Source of the DNA: Sphingobacterium sp. ML3W
GTDB taxonomy: Bacteria > Bacteroidota > Bacteroidia > Sphingobacteriales > Sphingobacteriaceae
Assembly (NCBI RefSeq): GCF_000747525.1
Contig: NZ_CP009278.1
Location: 2,170,001-2,234,000, forward strand
Direction: 5' to 3'
DNA length: 64,000 nt
The position numbers were made by a program, and so were the translations under genes. The notes beneath the pieces were generated by a model. The model saw nothing but the letters and a program-made list of their open reading frames with translations. It did not search any database and had not been told where the DNA came from. Every line of letters begins with the position of its first letter. Position 1 is the first letter of the stretch. Below are positions 15,730-24,300 of the stretch, piece after piece.

Positions 15730-17571
15730 ATGATTCGAAAGAAGTCAATATTAGCTGTGTTTTTATTAGCGGTATCTAGCTATAGCGTTTTTGCACAAGA
15801 AAATAAAAACAAACAAGAGGAAGAGAAAAAGATGGAATGGTTTGAGGATGCCAAATTGGGCGTTTTTATCCATTGGGGAATTTATTCGGTGAAGGGTATT
15901 TCTGAATCTTGGGCTTTTTTCAACAACTATATCAGCCACGACAACTACATGAAGCAACTGGATGGTTTTACAGCCAATCAGTATCAGCCAGAAGAATGGG
16001 CAAAATTAATCCATGAGTCTGGAGCGCAATATTCGGTTATCACCACACGTCATCATGATGGTGTATCGCTTTGGGATAGCAAAAAAAATGATGCGATTAC
16101 TACAGCTAAAGATGCTGCAGCGAAAAAGGATGTCCTGACTCCATTTGTTACAGCGCTTCAGAAAACAGGCCTGAGAACAGGTCTTTACTATTCGCTACCC
16201 GATTGGAGCCACCCAGATTATGACGTGAACACAAGAACTAAAAAACGTTATGCAGTGGCTGATGATGCGAAACGCTGGAATCGGTTTGTTAACTACTATC
16301 AAGGGCAGTTGGAAGAATTATCAAAAGCCTATAAACCTGATTTAATTTGGTTCGATGGCGATTGGGAGCATAATGATCAAGAGTGGCGTTCTACCGAAAC
16401 ATTGGCACAGCTCCGTAAATATAATCCCAATATCATCATCAATTCGAGATTGAACCATTTTGGTGATTATGATACTCCAGAACAAGGTATTCCTGTAATA
16501 CGTCCTGAATCACGCTATTGGGAATTGTGCTATACGATGAATGACTCATGGGGCTATCAGCCTTTTGATCAGCACTATAAGTCGCCAAACATGATCGTTC
16601 GCACGTTGGTGGATTGTATCGCCATGGGAGGTAACCTATTGGTGGATATCGGTCCACGAGCGGATGGTACTATCCCAGAACAACAGGTGAAAGTATTGCA
16701 AGAATTGGGAAGATGGACATCAAAGTATAAAGAGGCTATCTACGGTACACGTGCTGGTCTTGATGCCCAATTTCTAACGGATAAAAATGCTTTTTCTAAA
16801 GATGGTAAGACACTTTATATCTATCTTGACCAAATTAAAGATAGATTGGTATTAGAGGGATTACAGTCAAAACCTACTTCGGTTAAATTTGTTGGAAACA
16901 ACGAAAAAATAGCTATGAAGTACGAAGACAATACCCTGAGTCTAAATCTTCCTACCAGCAACTTTGACCCAACTGTAACCGTCTTAGCCATCACATTTGA
17001 CCAAAAGCCTGAGTTTAATAAAAACAAGGCAAACGCCTTACCTGATGTAAATACAATAGTTAAACAAGGGCAGGTAGAAGAGACGATTGCAGAAATTAGC
17101 AAGTACACTAATCTGGGAGCGAATCTATTTAAAGGAAAAATCAGCTCTGACGGCGATTTATTGGATAAGCAACTGAAGTTTACTTCACCTGATGTAAAAG
17201 AGTGGGTTGCCAACAATGCAGAAGTATTGCACGATGCAGAAGCTGGCCTACCTAATGGTCATTTTGCGGGATTAAGTGCTTTATCTAAAGATAAGCAAAC
17301 GCTATTTCTTTTTGTGGAAGGTACCCCAACTGGGCCTATCGCACTGAAGGGGCTTAAAAATACGATCGCACGTATTCGTATCGTTGGAGAGGGATCAATG
17401 ATAGGACATGATATCTTCAATAAACTCTATTGGAGTTCTACTCCTGGTATCGTATATATCGATGTACCGAAAGAACGACTGGACAAGCGGATGACCGTCA
17501 TCGCGGTTTTATTGGATAAACCAATTGAATTGTATCGAGAAAAGGTAGGTGCTATTGAAAGTAATTTATAG
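15730..17571 (+). CDS. Secreted alpha-L-fucosidase (GH29)
   Basis: A 613-residue exported glycosidase with a signal peptide (MIRKKSILAVFLLAVSSYSV, then FAQ). The GH29 catalytic TIM barrel spans about 35-350: FEDAKLGVFIHWGIYSVKGI, TTRHHDGVSLWDS, and the nucleophile Asp209 in LIWFDGDW. The rest (about 350-613) forms beta-sandwich regions. It releases alpha-linked L-fucose from glycans in the periplasm or outside the cell; linkage specificity cannot be read. A second GH29 lies at 18918-20420. No SusC/SusD pair is in the window, so it is not in a classic polysaccharide utilisation locus here. It ends at a terminator (17578-17608). Confidence 0.9.
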   Translation: MIRKKSILAVFLLAVSSYSVFAQENKNKQEEEKKMEWFEDAKLGVFIHWGIYSVKGISESWAFFNNYISHDNYMKQLDGFTANQYQPEEWAKLIHESGAQYSVITTRHHDGVSLWDSKKNDAITTAKDAAAKKDVLTPFVTALQKTGLRTGLYYSLPDWSHPDYDVNTRTKKRYAVADDAKRWNRFVNYYQGQLEELSKAYKPDLIWFDGDWEHNDQEWRSTETLAQLRKYNPNIIINSRLNHFGDYDTPEQGIPVIRPESRYWELCYTMNDSWGYQPFDQHYKSPNMIVRTLVDCIAMGGNLLVDIGPRADGTIPEQQVKVLQELGRWTSKYKEAIYGTRAGLDAQFLTDKNAFSKDGKTLYIYLDQIKDRLVLEGLQSKPTSVKFVGNNEKIAMKYEDNTLSLNLPTSNFDPTVTVLAITFDQKPEFNKNKANALPDVNTIVKQGQVEETIAEISKYTNLGANLFKGKISSDGDLLDKQLKFTSPDVKEWVANNAEVLHDAEAGLPNGHFAGLSALSKDKQTLFLFVEGTPTGPIALKGLKNTIARIRIVGEGSMIGHDIFNKLYWSSTPGIVYIDVPKERLDKRMTVIAVLLDKPIELYREKVGAIESNL

Positions 17572-17577
17572 ATTTGT

Positions 17578-17608
17578 AAAGAGGCAATTAAAAATTGCCT
17601 CTTTTTTT
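17578..17608 (+). terminator. Terminator abutting the next start codon
   Basis: Stem GAGGCAATT (17581-17589) and AATTGCCTC (17593-17601), AAA loop, three further A-T pairs and a seven-T tract. The T-tract ends at or within 6 bases of the start codon of the next lipoprotein gene, which therefore either has an unusual promoter inside the terminator or depends on read-through. Confidence 0.85.
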
Positions 17609-17614
17609 ATGCAT

Positions 17615-18061
17615 ATGAAATATATTTTAACACCTTTACTTGCTGTATTTTTTTTATCTTGCCATAACGGAAATGGTACTCAAGTACAGCGAGCAGAGGC
17701 CGACTCACTTGCACAGGCTGTGCTTGACGGGCGTCTAGACTTGAAAGAATTGGCAAATTCAAACCACTTTATGTATTTTGATGAATCTTACATGCATGAT
17801 GGTACAGATATAAAAAACCTGGAGGGAATGGAAAAAGTTAAAGCCAAGGTGGTTGCTTTTCGGATTTATAAGCACCTAAGCTTAGAAAATAATCGGTATA
17901 TCCTGAAAGCGAAGTCGTCCTTAGATCTTCATATACCTAATGTACTGTTTGTTAATTTTGAACGCGCTTTTATCGCTTCAAACAATAAAGCAATCAGTAG
18001 TAATGATTCCATAAAACTAGCATTGCCTATCAATTTTCAAGATTCGGTGTTGACTTGGTAA
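17615..18061 (+). CDS. Small lipoprotein of unknown function
   Basis: A 148-residue predicted lipoprotein: MKYILTPLLAVFFLSC with the acylated Cys at 16, then a mature part without recognised domain. The frame is open to 17549, but the ATG at 17615 gives a textbook signal peptide; 17609 is an alternative start two codons earlier. The start lies directly behind the terminator hairpin of the fucosidase gene, so its expression is puzzling. Between it and the sirtuin gene there are 21 bases. Confidence 0.65.
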   Translation: MKYILTPLLAVFFLSCHNGNGTQVQRAEADSLAQAVLDGRLDLKELANSNHFMYFDESYMHDGTDIKNLEGMEKVKAKVVAFRIYKHLSLENNRYILKAKSSLDLHIPNVLFVNFERAFIASNNKAISSNDSIKLALPINFQDSVLTW

Positions 18062-18082
18062 TTTGCACATATACGTTGTCAT

Positions 18083-18784
18083 ATGAGAAAAAAGATCGTT
18101 GTTTTTACAGGGGCCGGTATATCAGCTGAAAGTGGTATTCAAACTTTTCGTGATGCCAATGGCTTATGGGAGGGCCATGATGTGTCTGAAGTAGCAAGTA
18201 TCGATGGTTGGTATCGAAATCCTGAATTGGTACAAGATTTTTACAATAAGCGCAGAGAAACAGCGATGGAGGCTAAGCCAAATGCCGCTCATGATGCTTT
18301 AGTGCGACTCGCAAAATATTTTGATGTACAAATCATCACCCAGAATGTCGACTTGTTGCATGAGCGCGCAGGATCTGTTGACGTATTACACCTGCATGGA
18401 AGATTGGATCAAGCTTGCTCATCGGTCGATAAGAGTATGTTATATCCGGTCATAGGCCATGAAATCAAGATGGGGGATCTATGTGATAAAGGTTCGCAGT
18501 TGCGTCCTAACATTGTATGGTTTGGTGAATCAGTCCCGAATATGCCGACGGCAATAGCAATTGCCCAGGCTGCCGATATCATGCTTGTAATCGGAACTTC
18601 TTTACAGGTTTATCCTGCAGCCAGTCTGGTTGAAGTCATCACCCATAGATGCGATCTTTATGTTGTCGATAAACAGATCAATACCACTCGTATACCTAGG
18701 AAAGCATGTGCGATAGAGCGCTCAGCTTCGGACGCTGTTCCTGATTTGGTCGAACAATTAATCAGTCGATACCGCACATCTTAA
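18083..18784 (+). CDS. cobB: NAD-dependent deacylase (sirtuin, CobB-like)
   Basis: A 233-residue class III sirtuin that removes acyl groups from protein lysines using NAD+. Motifs: GAGISAESGI (10-19), FRDANGLWEG, TQNVDLLHERAG with Gln87-Asn88-Val-Asp90, and catalytic His105 in HLHG. Tyr54 and Arg57 (YNKR) form the Y-x-x-R signature of sirtuins that accept succinyl/malonyl-lysine, such as E. coli CobB and SIRT5. The zinc-binding module is degenerate: only Cys112 and Cys134 remain instead of two CxxC pairs, a loss also seen in other Bacteroidota sirtuins. It lies between two fucosidases, likely by chance. Confidence 0.9.
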   Translation: MRKKIVVFTGAGISAESGIQTFRDANGLWEGHDVSEVASIDGWYRNPELVQDFYNKRRETAMEAKPNAAHDALVRLAKYFDVQIITQNVDLLHERAGSVDVLHLHGRLDQACSSVDKSMLYPVIGHEIKMGDLCDKGSQLRPNIVWFGESVPNMPTAIAIAQAADIMLVIGTSLQVYPAASLVEVITHRCDLYVVDKQINTTRIPRKACAIERSASDAVPDLVEQLISRYRTS

Positions 18785-18917
18785 TTTGTAATCTATTCAT
18801 TACGCTAACGTTTTCGTCTTTGGAACAATCGTTTGCATGCTTTTAAACATTTCCTATACCTACCTAAATCAATATATTTATTATTTAAAAGTGATAACCC
18901 TGCGTAATCTAATAGAT

Positions 18918-20420
18918 ATGAATCGTTTGCTAAGAAAATCTTTACTAGTCACAGCCTTACTTGTTGCGACTGCTACTGTCCATGCACAATGGACTGGCCC
19001 TAAGGCTAAATCTACCGAATTGAAGGAGATTAAATACGGCCCACTATCGCCTCCTAATCGCGATGATGAAGCTATGGTAGCCTTTCGAAACTATGGTCTT
19101 GGTCAATTTATACATTGGGGATTATATGCAATTCCGGGTAATGAGTGGGAGGGTGTAAGTGCTCGCGGAGGCGCTGCAGCTTCCGAATGGATACGGGCTT
19201 GGAGAGGACCTGATACTCCGAAAGATTGGGTAAAAACCTATGATAATCTATACAAACAGTTTAACCCAAAAGATTTTGATGCCAAGCGATGGGCCAAACA
19301 AGCGAAAGAAATGGGTGCGAAATATCTGATTTTCACGACCAAGCACCATGATGGATTTGCGATGTGGCCAACGCAGTATTCAGACTATAATATCAGTAAA
19401 TCACCTTATAAGAAAGATATCGTCAAGGAAGTTGTCGATGCCTATACGGCCGAAGGAATAGATGTCTACTTGTATTTTTCGGTAATGGAATGGAACAACC
19501 CTGACTATATGGGTAAAGAACCTAAGACAGCAGCAGAAAAGAAAAAATTCGACCGGTTTCTGAATTATACGCGTAACCAACTGTTGGAGTTGATGACACA
19601 TTATCCACAGATGAAAGGTTTTTGGTTTGATGGCACTTGGGATCAATCTTGGATTAAGTCCTATGATTTTACCTACAAACTGGAGCAGGAACTCCGTGAA
19701 AAACACCCCGGATTGATTATTGGCTCGCGTTTCCGCAATGATGAATATGGCAAGCGTCACTTTGATTCGAATGGCCAGATGCTGGGTGATTATGAACAGG
19801 GTTGGGAGCGTAAATTGCCTGGAGATATCACTTGGTTGGAAGGTCGTGATTGGGACTGTGTGATGACTATCCCGCCAAATGGTTGGGGGTATATGAAGGA
19901 CTGGTCAGGTATTTATACAAAGACAACAGATGATCTTTTAGACATGCTCGTCTATTCCGCCTCATTAAGTGGTAATTTTGTGTTGAATTTTGGACCTGAT
20001 GGTCAGGGGAATATGCACCCAGAGGAAGATCGATTGGCAAAAGAAATTGGAGATTGGATGAAGGTTAACGGTGAGGCGATATATGGTGCTCGTCATGCTG
20101 GAATGACCAATTCTAAGTTGGGATATTTCACCAAAAAGGAAGATAATCTCTATTTAACTATTTTCAATAGACCGATTAACAATATCGTGCGCATATCGGT
20201 GCCAAAGACAGCGACCGAGGTGCCTGTTACAGCTACCTTATTGGCAAACGGACAGGTATTGGAAGTGAAACACGCGGATCTGGGCATCGATTTGGATAAA
20301 AACACCTATTATGATATTGTAGTTCCCCATACATTTCAAACGGATAGGGCATTTGTCATCAAGATGAAGGTGGACAGCCCGAAAGGCAAGGCTGAAAAAT
20401 TAATGGACGCCAAGATGTAA
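18918..20420 (+). CDS. Secreted alpha-L-fucosidase (GH29)
   Basis: A 500-residue exported GH29 enzyme. The start at 18918 gives a clean signal peptide (MNRLLRKSLLVTALLVATAT, then VHAQ); the frame is open to 18837 but adds no plausible sequence. The barrel shows FRNYGLGQFIHWGLYAIPG, FTTKHHDGFAMW and the nucleophile Asp238 in GFWFDGTWDQ. It is distinct from the first fucosidase (613 residues): the barrel entry differs (AIPGNEWEG against SVKGISESW), so the two probably prefer different linkages. It is followed by a UNCG-loop terminator and then a DUF2891 lipoprotein gene. Confidence 0.9.
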   Translation: MNRLLRKSLLVTALLVATATVHAQWTGPKAKSTELKEIKYGPLSPPNRDDEAMVAFRNYGLGQFIHWGLYAIPGNEWEGVSARGGAAASEWIRAWRGPDTPKDWVKTYDNLYKQFNPKDFDAKRWAKQAKEMGAKYLIFTTKHHDGFAMWPTQYSDYNISKSPYKKDIVKEVVDAYTAEGIDVYLYFSVMEWNNPDYMGKEPKTAAEKKKFDRFLNYTRNQLLELMTHYPQMKGFWFDGTWDQSWIKSYDFTYKLEQELREKHPGLIIGSRFRNDEYGKRHFDSNGQMLGDYEQGWERKLPGDITWLEGRDWDCVMTIPPNGWGYMKDWSGIYTKTTDDLLDMLVYSASLSGNFVLNFGPDGQGNMHPEEDRLAKEIGDWMKVNGEAIYGARHAGMTNSKLGYFTKKEDNLYLTIFNRPINNIVRISVPKTATEVPVTATLLANGQVLEVKHADLGIDLDKNTYYDIVVPHTFQTDRAFVIKMKVDSPKGKAEKLMDAKM

Positions 20421-20442
20421 CAGGAACATGAAACTGTTATTG

Positions 20443-20477
20443 AAAAAGCTATAATCTACGGATTTTAGCTTTTTTTT
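20443..20477 (+). terminator. Terminator with UACG tetraloop
   Basis: AAAAAGCTATAATC (20443-20456) pairs with GATTTTAGCTTTTT (20461-20474) apart from one T-T mismatch, closed by C(TACG)G, the extra-stable UNCG tetraloop, and followed by more T residues. It ends the second fucosidase transcript. Confidence 0.85.
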
Positions 20478-20509
20478 GTTATTTTTAGCTTTAAATTAAT
20501 GTCCTAAAA

Positions 20510-21610
20510 ATGTCCAGAATATTCTTAACTCTTTTTGCCTGCACAGTATTATTGTCTTGCGATAATGGCGCTAAAAACAACCCATCAAACCTTCAGAACA
20601 CAACGAAAAATGCTGTTTTACTAGATACTACTGAGGCTAAGCGGATTATGGCACTTCCGTTACATTGTCTCGAAACCGAATATCCGAATAAATTGGGACA
20701 GGTCATTGGGTCGGCACAGGACCTTAAGTCACCGAAACAATTGCATCCTATTTTTTATGGATGTTTTGATTGGCACTCTTCCGTACATGGGTATTGGTCC
20801 ATCGTAAAGATACTGAAGACTTTTCCGGATCTGGCAGAAAGTAAGCAAGCACGATTGATTTTAAATGATAAGCTAACTGCAGCTCATGTAGAACAGGAGA
20901 TTGCCTTTTTCTTGGATGCGAACAATACCAGTTTCGAACGTACCTATGGGTGGGCATGGCTTTTACAGCTACAGGCTGAGCTGCTGACATGGAAAGATCC
21001 AGAAGCCGAAAAATGGGCTGCTTCTTTACAACCCTTAGCAAATTTACTGGTCAAGCGTTATGAAGAATACTTACCTAAATTAGTCTATCCAATCCGTTCT
21101 GGACAACATGATAATTCGGCTTTTGGTTTTAACCTAGCGATAGATTATGCACGAACGGTCCAAGACTCTGCATTTGAATCAGTGCTTGAGCAACATATTA
21201 AACGTCTTTTCATGAAGGATAGATCATGCTCCATAGCTTTTGAACCAAGTGGTACTGATTTCCTTTCACCTTGTCTGGAGGAGGCACTTGTGATGGCTAA
21301 GATTCTACCAGAGGAAGACTATCGAACCTGGCTGAAGGGTTTTATGCCAGATCTGTTTGCAAAAGATTTTAAACTTGAGCCTGGTATTGTCAAGGATCGC
21401 ACAGATGGTAAATTGGTGCATTTGGATGGCCTTAATTTCAGTCGGGCGACTTGCCTCAATGGAATCGCATCAAAATTGCCTGAACTCCATCATTTACACG
21501 AACAGGCTACAAATCATCTCGCATTCTCCTTGCCCCACATCAGCAATGATGACTATATGGGGTCGCATTGGTTGGGCACATTCGCTTTGTACGCGATTAC
21601 GCATCAATAA
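20510..21610 (+). CDS. DUF2891 family lipoprotein
   Basis: A 366-residue protein with a lipobox (TVLLSC, Cys17), so lipid-anchored at the cell envelope. The body matches DUF2891: LHCLETEYPNKLGQ near residue 50, then PIFYGCFDWHSSVHGYW at about 83-99, GWAWLLQL, IRSGQHDNSAFGF and a closing DDYMGSHWLGTFALYAI. The fold is probably an alpha/alpha barrel with conserved His and Trp, which would fit a sugar-acting enzyme, but the activity of the family is unknown to me. It follows the fucosidase with its own terminator between, so co-function is only suggested. Confidence 0.75.
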   Translation: MSRIFLTLFACTVLLSCDNGAKNNPSNLQNTTKNAVLLDTTEAKRIMALPLHCLETEYPNKLGQVIGSAQDLKSPKQLHPIFYGCFDWHSSVHGYWSIVKILKTFPDLAESKQARLILNDKLTAAHVEQEIAFFLDANNTSFERTYGWAWLLQLQAELLTWKDPEAEKWAASLQPLANLLVKRYEEYLPKLVYPIRSGQHDNSAFGFNLAIDYARTVQDSAFESVLEQHIKRLFMKDRSCSIAFEPSGTDFLSPCLEEALVMAKILPEEDYRTWLKGFMPDLFAKDFKLEPGIVKDRTDGKLVHLDGLNFSRATCLNGIASKLPELHHLHEQATNHLAFSLPHISNDDYMGSHWLGTFALYAITHQ

Positions 21611-21760
21611 TAGACCGGTTAAATAAGGCATCTGCATACGTGAAATGACAAAAGTTAGATTTTTAGTGTTAAAATGTGACATCTTGTCCTAAAGTGCTCG
21701 TTTGGAATATGGATTGATAATTAACAGTTGAATCATTAAGCAATTAAATATAATATATAT

Positions 21761-23650
21761 ATGAACACAGAAAAAGGATCTATTTCAATCCACACGGAAA
21801 ACATCTTTCCTGTCATTAAAAAATTCTTATACTCTGATAACGAGATTTTCTTACGCGAATTAATTTCCAACGCGGTGGATGCATCTCAAAAGATCAAACG
21901 TTTAGCTTCTTTAGGTCAATACCAAGGAGAAGTGGGCGATTTACTTGTTGATGTTAAACTTGATGAGGCTGCTAAAACAATCACCATATCTGATAATGGT
22001 ATTGGTATGACTGCCGATGAAATCAAAAAATACATCAATCAGGTTGCATTTTCGGGTGCAACTGAATTTATGGAAAAATTCAAGGAGGCTAATGATGCGA
22101 ATGAAATCATCGGTCGTTTTGGATTGGGTTTCTATTCAGCATTTATGGTAGCGGATAATGTGGAAATCGATACTTTATCTTACCAAGATGGAGCTGAAGC
22201 GGCACATTGGACATGTGATGGTAGTACTTCTTACGAAATCTCTACGGGTACTCGTACGACACGTGGTACGGATATCACATTACACATCAATGAGGAATCA
22301 GCAGAGTTTCTAAACGAGTCCCGCTTGCAGGAAATATTGGATAAATATGCTCGTTTCCTTCCTGTAAACATTCGTTTCGGTACAAAAACGACTACCGAGC
22401 CTGATGGTGAAGATGAAGAGGGAAAAGCGAAATATAAATCTGTAGAGGTTGATAATATCATCAATAACACAAGCCCAGCTTGGACAAAAGCGCCTTCTGA
22501 GTTGAAAGATGAGGATTATTTGGCATTCTACAAAGAGCTATATCCATATTCAATGGACGAGCCATTATTCTGGATCCACTTGAATGTTGACTATCCATTT
22601 AATTTGACTGGAATTTTATATTTCCCTAAAATCAAGAACGAATTAGAAATTCAACGTAACAAAATCAAATTGTATTCTCGTCAAGTCTTTATCACAGATG
22701 AGGTCAAAGATATTGTTCCTGAATTTTTGATGTTGTTACATGGGGTTATCGATTCACCAGATATTCCTTTAAACGTGTCGAGAAGCTTCTTGCAAGCGGA
22801 TAGTAACGTGAAAAAGATCAATAACTATATCACGAAGAAAGTAGCAGATAAGTTGCAGGAAATTTTTAAAGCAGATCGCAAAGGATTTGAAGAAAAATGG
22901 AATGATATCGGCATGTTTATCAAATACGGTATGCTGAGCGACGAAAAATTTGCTGAAAAAGCAAATGAGTTCTGTTTATTGACTAACACAGATAAAGAGA
23001 GCTATACGATCAAAGAATATTACGAAAAGGTAAAAGATATTCAAGTTGATAAAGATGGTAACGTTGTCTATCTATATACTCATGATACAGCACAACAAGA
23101 TAGTTTTATCGCTAGTGCAAAAACGAAGGGTTATGATGTATTGGTATTAGATGGACCGCTAGATACACACATCACTTCTTATTTGGAACAAAAAGGTGGT
23201 GAAAAAGTGCAGTTGAAACGTGTGGATGCTGACGTCATTGATAAGTTGATTCAAAAAGATGAGAAACAAGAATTATCAATCTCTGAAGAGGAATCTAAAC
23301 AAGCTTTATCGATATTCGAAAAAGCAATCAGCCGTCCAGATATGAAAGTTGAAGTAGATGCTTTGTCTGCAGATGAATTACCTGTATCGGTGACGATCGA
23401 TGAGTTCATGCGTCGTATGAAAGATATGGCTAAAACGAATGGTGGAATGAATTTCTACGGTAGCTTACCTGATAATTATAAAGTGACTGTAAACGGTAAC
23501 CATCCATTGGTGAAACGGATTTTATCAAGTTCTGAAGAGGAGGGATCTGAATTGGCAAAACAAGCTTTTGACCTGGCTTTATTGTCGCGAGGATTACTTA
23601 CAGGAGCAGCATTAACTTCATTTGTGAAGCGTAGTGTTGAAATGATCTAA
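21761..23650 (+). CDS. htpG: Molecular chaperone HtpG (Hsp90)
   Basis: A 629-residue cytosolic Hsp90 chaperone. N-terminal GHKL ATPase: FLRELISNAVDASQKI (Glu and Asn of the ATP site), TISDNGIGMTADEI, and GRFGLGFYSAFMVAD. Middle domain with LPLNVSR-like IPLNVSRSFLQAD near 340, and the C-terminal dimerisation region. Length is normal for bacterial HtpG. Single transcription unit with an AT-rich upstream region and a terminator at 23672-23709. Heat induction cannot be judged, since no clear heat-shock element is seen. Confidence 0.96.
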   Translation: MNTEKGSISIHTENIFPVIKKFLYSDNEIFLRELISNAVDASQKIKRLASLGQYQGEVGDLLVDVKLDEAAKTITISDNGIGMTADEIKKYINQVAFSGATEFMEKFKEANDANEIIGRFGLGFYSAFMVADNVEIDTLSYQDGAEAAHWTCDGSTSYEISTGTRTTRGTDITLHINEESAEFLNESRLQEILDKYARFLPVNIRFGTKTTTEPDGEDEEGKAKYKSVEVDNIINNTSPAWTKAPSELKDEDYLAFYKELYPYSMDEPLFWIHLNVDYPFNLTGILYFPKIKNELEIQRNKIKLYSRQVFITDEVKDIVPEFLMLLHGVIDSPDIPLNVSRSFLQADSNVKKINNYITKKVADKLQEIFKADRKGFEEKWNDIGMFIKYGMLSDEKFAEKANEFCLLTNTDKESYTIKEYYEKVKDIQVDKDGNVVYLYTHDTAQQDSFIASAKTKGYDVLVLDGPLDTHITSYLEQKGGEKVQLKRVDADVIDKLIQKDEKQELSISEEESKQALSIFEKAISRPDMKVEVDALSADELPVSVTIDEFMRRMKDMAKTNGGMNFYGSLPDNYKVTVNGNHPLVKRILSSSEEEGSELAKQAFDLALLSRGLLTGAALTSFVKRSVEMI

Positions 23651-23671
23651 TCATTCAAAAAATAATGGCTT

Positions 23672-23709
23672 AATCCTCATTACGATACGTTGTAATGAGG
23701 ATTTTTTGT
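23672..23709 (+). terminator. Terminator of htpG
   Basis: Twelve-base perfect stem AATCCTCATTAC (23672-23683) and GTAATGAGGATT (23692-23703), eight-base loop, then a T-tract. Confidence 0.9.
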
Positions 23710-23718
23710 TTAAAAACA

Positions 23719-23750
23719 TTTGGAGGATATCAAATAAAAATCTACTTTTG
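23719..23750 (+). promoter_or_regulatory. Promoter of tRNA-His
   Basis: -33 element TTTG (23719-23722), 20-base spacer, -7 element TACTTTTG (23743-23750). This is a full match to the Bacteroidota housekeeping promoter. The expected start near 23757 lies about 10 bases before the mature tRNA. Confidence 0.8.
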
Positions 23751-23766
23751 TAGCACAAACAATCAC

Positions 23767-23841
23767 GGTAGATGTAGCTCAGTTGGTTAGAGCATCGGTT
23801 TGTGGTACCGAGGGTCGTGGGTTCGAGCCCCATCATTTACC
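23767..23841 (+). tRNA. tRNA-His (anticodon GTG)
   Basis: A full cloverleaf: acceptor GTAGATG/CATTTAC, D-arm AGCTCAGTTGGTTAGAGC, anticodon stem TCGGT/ACCGA with loop TTGTGGT (anticodon GTG), and T-arm GTGGGTTCGAGCCCCAT. The extra G at 23767 (position -1), opposite discriminator C at 23841, is the identity mark of tRNA-His. The 3' CCA is not fully encoded (C followed by CAAAA), so it must be added. Confidence 0.95.
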
Positions 23842-23842
23842 C

Positions 23843-23880
23843 AAAAGGCGAAAGATTATATCTTTCGCCTTTTTATTTTT
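23843..23880. terminator. Two-way terminator after tRNA-His
   Basis: Perfect 14-base stem (23843-23856 with 23860-23873) around a three-base loop, A-rich on the left and T-rich on the right. It ends the tRNA transcript and the convergent DUF1801/TraB operon, whose last stop codon begins at its edge. Confidence 0.9.
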
Positions 23881-24298
23881 AAGGGTATTTTCTTTTTACT
23901 GATGCTATGCTTTCCTTTATGATGTTGGACAACATATCCGCATTGATATCGGACAGTCTTTTAATATAGACACAAGCTTTGCTCATCTTAAACTTACCTA
24001 AACCCGCTAGGTTTGATTTTTCACTATCTTCATCACAGCTACATATGTAAAGGGAAATAGCTGTTTTACGCGGAGAGAATCCTATTAATGGAGCATCACC
24101 TTCGTGCCCACTTGCATATTTATAATGATAGCTGCCAAAACCGATGATGCTGGGACCCCAGAGTATTGCAGGTTGACCCGTAATCTCCGACATTATTTCC
24201 ACGAGTCTAAGACTGTCAGTTTTCTTCTGTTCATCCGGTATTTGGTCAATAAAATCCGCAACAGAATTTGTAGTTGCCCTTGTTTTATTTTTTGCCAT
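23879..24298 (-). CDS. DUF1801 (YdhG-like) domain protein
   Basis: A 139-residue soluble protein. SVADFIDQIPDEQKKTDSLRLVEIM at 12-36, PAILWGPSIIGFGSYHYKYASG in the middle and FSPRKTAISLYI mark the DUF1801/YdhG family, a small alpha/beta fold related to frataxin-like and DNA/metal-binding proteins; its biochemical role is unknown. It is the second gene of an operon with the TraB/GumN protein gene, starting only 2 bases after that gene's stop, which suggests joint expression. Confidence 0.8.
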   Translation of the reverse strand: MAKNKTRATTNSVADFIDQIPDEQKKTDSLRLVEIMSEITGQPAILWGPSIIGFGSYHYKYASGHEGDAPLIGFSPRKTAISLYICSCDEDSEKSNLAGLGKFKMSKACVYIKRLSDINADMLSNIIKESIASVKRKYP

Positions 24299-24300
24299 AA

